From: Acidimicrobiia bacterium
Lineage (GTDB): Bacteria; Actinomycetota; Acidimicrobiia; Acidimicrobiales; AC-14
NCBI GenBank assembly: GCA_019244985.1
Contig: JAFASB010000189.1
Location: 1-14,383, forward strand
Direction of reading: 5' to 3'
Length of the DNA: 14,383 nt
The notes below the pieces were generated by a model that did not search any database, was not told the DNA's origin, and saw only the letters and a list, made by a program, of their open reading frames with translations. Positions 13,348-14,383 of this stretch are shown piece after piece (position 1 is the stretch's first letter; each line of letters begins with the position of its first letter). Made by a program: the position numbers and the translations under genes.

Positions 13348-13986
13348 TCAGAGATCGATGTCCGGGTAGCGGGCCTGCAGCTGATCGACGAGCAGTGCCA
13401 CCTGCTCAGCGCGAAGCGAGTCCTCTTCCTCTTCGGCCAGATCGAGCGCGACCTCGCCGAGCTCGTGCCAGGTCACCCACCCGACAGCGCCCGTGAGCGC
13501 GTCGAACTCGTCGCCCGACGCGGCCTGCTCGAGCAGCGCCTGGAGCTGACCCTCGTCCTCACGTGTTGGCACCACGGCGAGAAACCCCGCCCGCCGGCCG
13601 CCGAGGGCGGCGTCGGAGACGATCTTCGTCATTGCGTCCCGCACGTCGCCTGACTGCGGCGCCTGGTCGATCGTCGCCACCGCGCCGATGAGGCCTTCGG
13701 GCCCGTCGACGAGGATGTCGGTGCCGCTGTCGAGGTCGAGTCCGGTCGCCCACAGCTGTACGGACGAGCCCGACCATTCGAGACCCGACAGCGGATTCGG
13801 ATCGCCGAGACCGATATCGAGCAGGCGGGGCACCCACACATCGGTCTCCCACAGGGCGAGCGTCCGGAAGGTGTTCCACGCCAGGCGGTCGCCCCGCTTG
13901 TCGTCACCGATGCGGAGCATCGTGGCGCTGTTCAACGCCGGATTCTGCGGGTCGGCGAGGAACGCCTCGGGGCCGGGATCGCTCAT
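13348..13986 (-). CDS. Uncharacterised protein, possible degenerate PD-(D/E)XK fold
   Basis: A 212-residue acidic cytoplasmic protein with no signal peptide or membrane helix. I recognise no named family. The order of elements recalls PD-(D/E)XK restriction-like proteins: a helix DRLAWNTFRTLALWETDVW (33-51), a strand SVQLWATGL, then TDILVDGPEGLIGAVATI with D90 where the catalytic Asp would lie, a helix DVRDAMTKIVSDAALGG, a strand GFLAVVPT, and a late VGWVTWHELGEVAL segment. The E-x-K that should end the second strand is absent (AVATI at 102-106), so nuclease activity is not expected. The end holds a strongly acidic run, LAEEEEDS. ATG at 13986 follows TAACTT on a divergent promoter shared with the amidase. 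The oxidoreductase gene starts 5 bases after its stop. Confidence 0.7.
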   Translation of the reverse strand: MSDPGPEAFLADPQNPALNSATMLRIGDDKRGDRLAWNTFRTLALWETDVWVPRLLDIGLGDPNPLSGLEWSGSSVQLWATGLDLDSGTDILVDGPEGLIGAVATIDQAPQSGDVRDAMTKIVSDAALGGRRAGFLAVVPTREDEGQLQALLEQAASGDEFDALTGAVGWVTWHELGEVALDLAEEEEDSLRAEQVALLVDQLQARYPDIDL

Positions 13987-13994
13987 GGCCTTCG

Positions 13995-14004
13995 AAGTTA
14001 GTGT
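13995..14004. promoter_or_regulatory. Symmetric divergent promoter element for 13986(-) and 14013(+)
   Basis: AAGTTAGTGT gives TAGTGT rightwards, 8 bases before the GTG at 14013, and TAACTT leftwards, 8 bases before the ATG at 13986, sharing the central TA. The gap between the start codons is 26 bases, with no Shine-Dalgarno sequence on either side. Confidence 0.5.
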
Positions 14005-14012
14005 GACCGCCC

Positions 14013-14383
14013 GTGCGCACGGTCGTCGAGATCGCAGAGGCGGTCCGGTCCGGCGAGCTGAAGGCGACCGAGGTCCTCGACGACTGCCTCACCGCCGTCG
14101 ATGCCCGTAACAGCGAGCTCAACGCCTTCGTCCACCTCGACCGCGACCTGGCGCGGGCCGCTGCTGAACAGGTCGACGCGACGGTCGCCCGCGGCGAGGA
14201 CCCCGGGCCCCTCGCCGGTGTCCCGTTCGGCGTCAAGGACCTCGAGGACTGCGCCGGGATGCCGACCTCGCACGGCTCGCTCCTCTACAAGGGGCGACCT
14301 CCCGCCGAGACCGACTCGGTCCACGTCGGGCGGCTGCGGTCGGCGGGCGCGGTTCCAATCGGAAAAACCGCCACGCCGGAATT
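14013..14383 (+). CDS. Amidase signature family enzyme (3' partial)
   Basis: The first 123 residues of an amidase signature (AS) family hydrolase, cut by the window end. After an N-terminal helical part (EIAEAVRSGELKATEVLDDC and LNAFVHLDRDLARAAAEQ), the first AS core segment PLAGVPFGVKDLEDCAGM is present. K75 is the Lys of the Ser-cisSer-Lys triad, followed by TSHGSLLYKG and the strand AGAVPIGKTATPE. The two catalytic serines lie downstream, outside the window. Members hydrolyse amides, including the GatA subunit of the Glu-tRNA amidotransferase. The substrate cannot be assigned, and no gatB or gatC is visible. GTG at 14013 is chosen because it gives the usual family N-terminus and follows TAGTGT by 8 bases. 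Confidence 0.88.
   Translation, partial: MRTVVEIAEAVRSGELKATEVLDDCLTAVDARNSELNAFVHLDRDLARAAAEQVDATVARGEDPGPLAGVPFGVKDLEDCAGMPTSHGSLLYKGRPPAETDSVHVGRLRSAGAVPIGKTATPE

Overview
The window is very GC-rich, densely coded DNA from a bacterial chromosome, most likely an actinomycete (Actinomycetota), possibly the Acidimicrobiia side. Pointers are an F420-type luciferase-like oxidoreductase, an ECF42-type sigma factor with its DGPF partner, a UvrD-type helicase tail with a Cys-clustered nuclease, a secreted protein with a Thr/Ser-rich linker, frequent GTG starts, and many starts only 7-10 bases after a TANNNT hexamer (leaderless genes). The lineage is inference. I see no tRNA, rRNA, CRISPR array, insertion sequence or phage gene, and no gene-free stretch over 300 bases. 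The longest gap is the 167 bases at 4179-4345.

Layout. 1-722: C-terminal nuclease end of a helicase (cut by the window edge). 756-1388: secreted, membrane-anchored protein. 1393-1704 (-) and 1729-2619 (+): DUF971 protein and luciferase-like oxidoreductase, divergent from one short promoter. 2616-4178 (-): DGPF/YCII protein followed by an ECF42-type sigma factor, with a candidate self-regulated promoter upstream. 4346-6103 (-): AidB-like acyl-CoA dehydrogenase. 6133-6660 (-): small P-loop kinase. 6703-9737 (-): molybdate uptake operon, in order HTH-Mop regulator, modA, modB, modC, with overlapping genes and a dyad over the promoter. 9808-10446 (-): AlkA-type DNA glycosylase. 10485-11081 (-) and 11107-12105 (+): thiol-dioxygenase-like cupin and D-cysteine desulfhydrase-like PLP enzyme, divergent. 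12077-13986 (-): unknown acidic protein, then an Old Yellow Enzyme relative with an unusual active site. 14013-14383 (+): start of an amidase, divergent from the unknown protein.

How it works together. The mod genes form a self-contained molybdate import system that probably senses molybdate through the Mop domain of its regulator. The cupin/PLP pair points to cysteine or related thiol breakdown. The sigma factor and DGPF pair is a known regulatory pairing. AidB-like protein and DNA glycosylase both belong to families linked to alkylation damage but are not adjacent. The most striking shared feature is promoter architecture: all three divergent junctions are only 24-26 bases long and carry two back-to-back -10-like hexamers sharing a central TA, so a single symmetric element may drive leaderless genes in both directions. 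The rest of the window is ordinary accessory and housekeeping metabolism; I found no clear new defence or mobile system.
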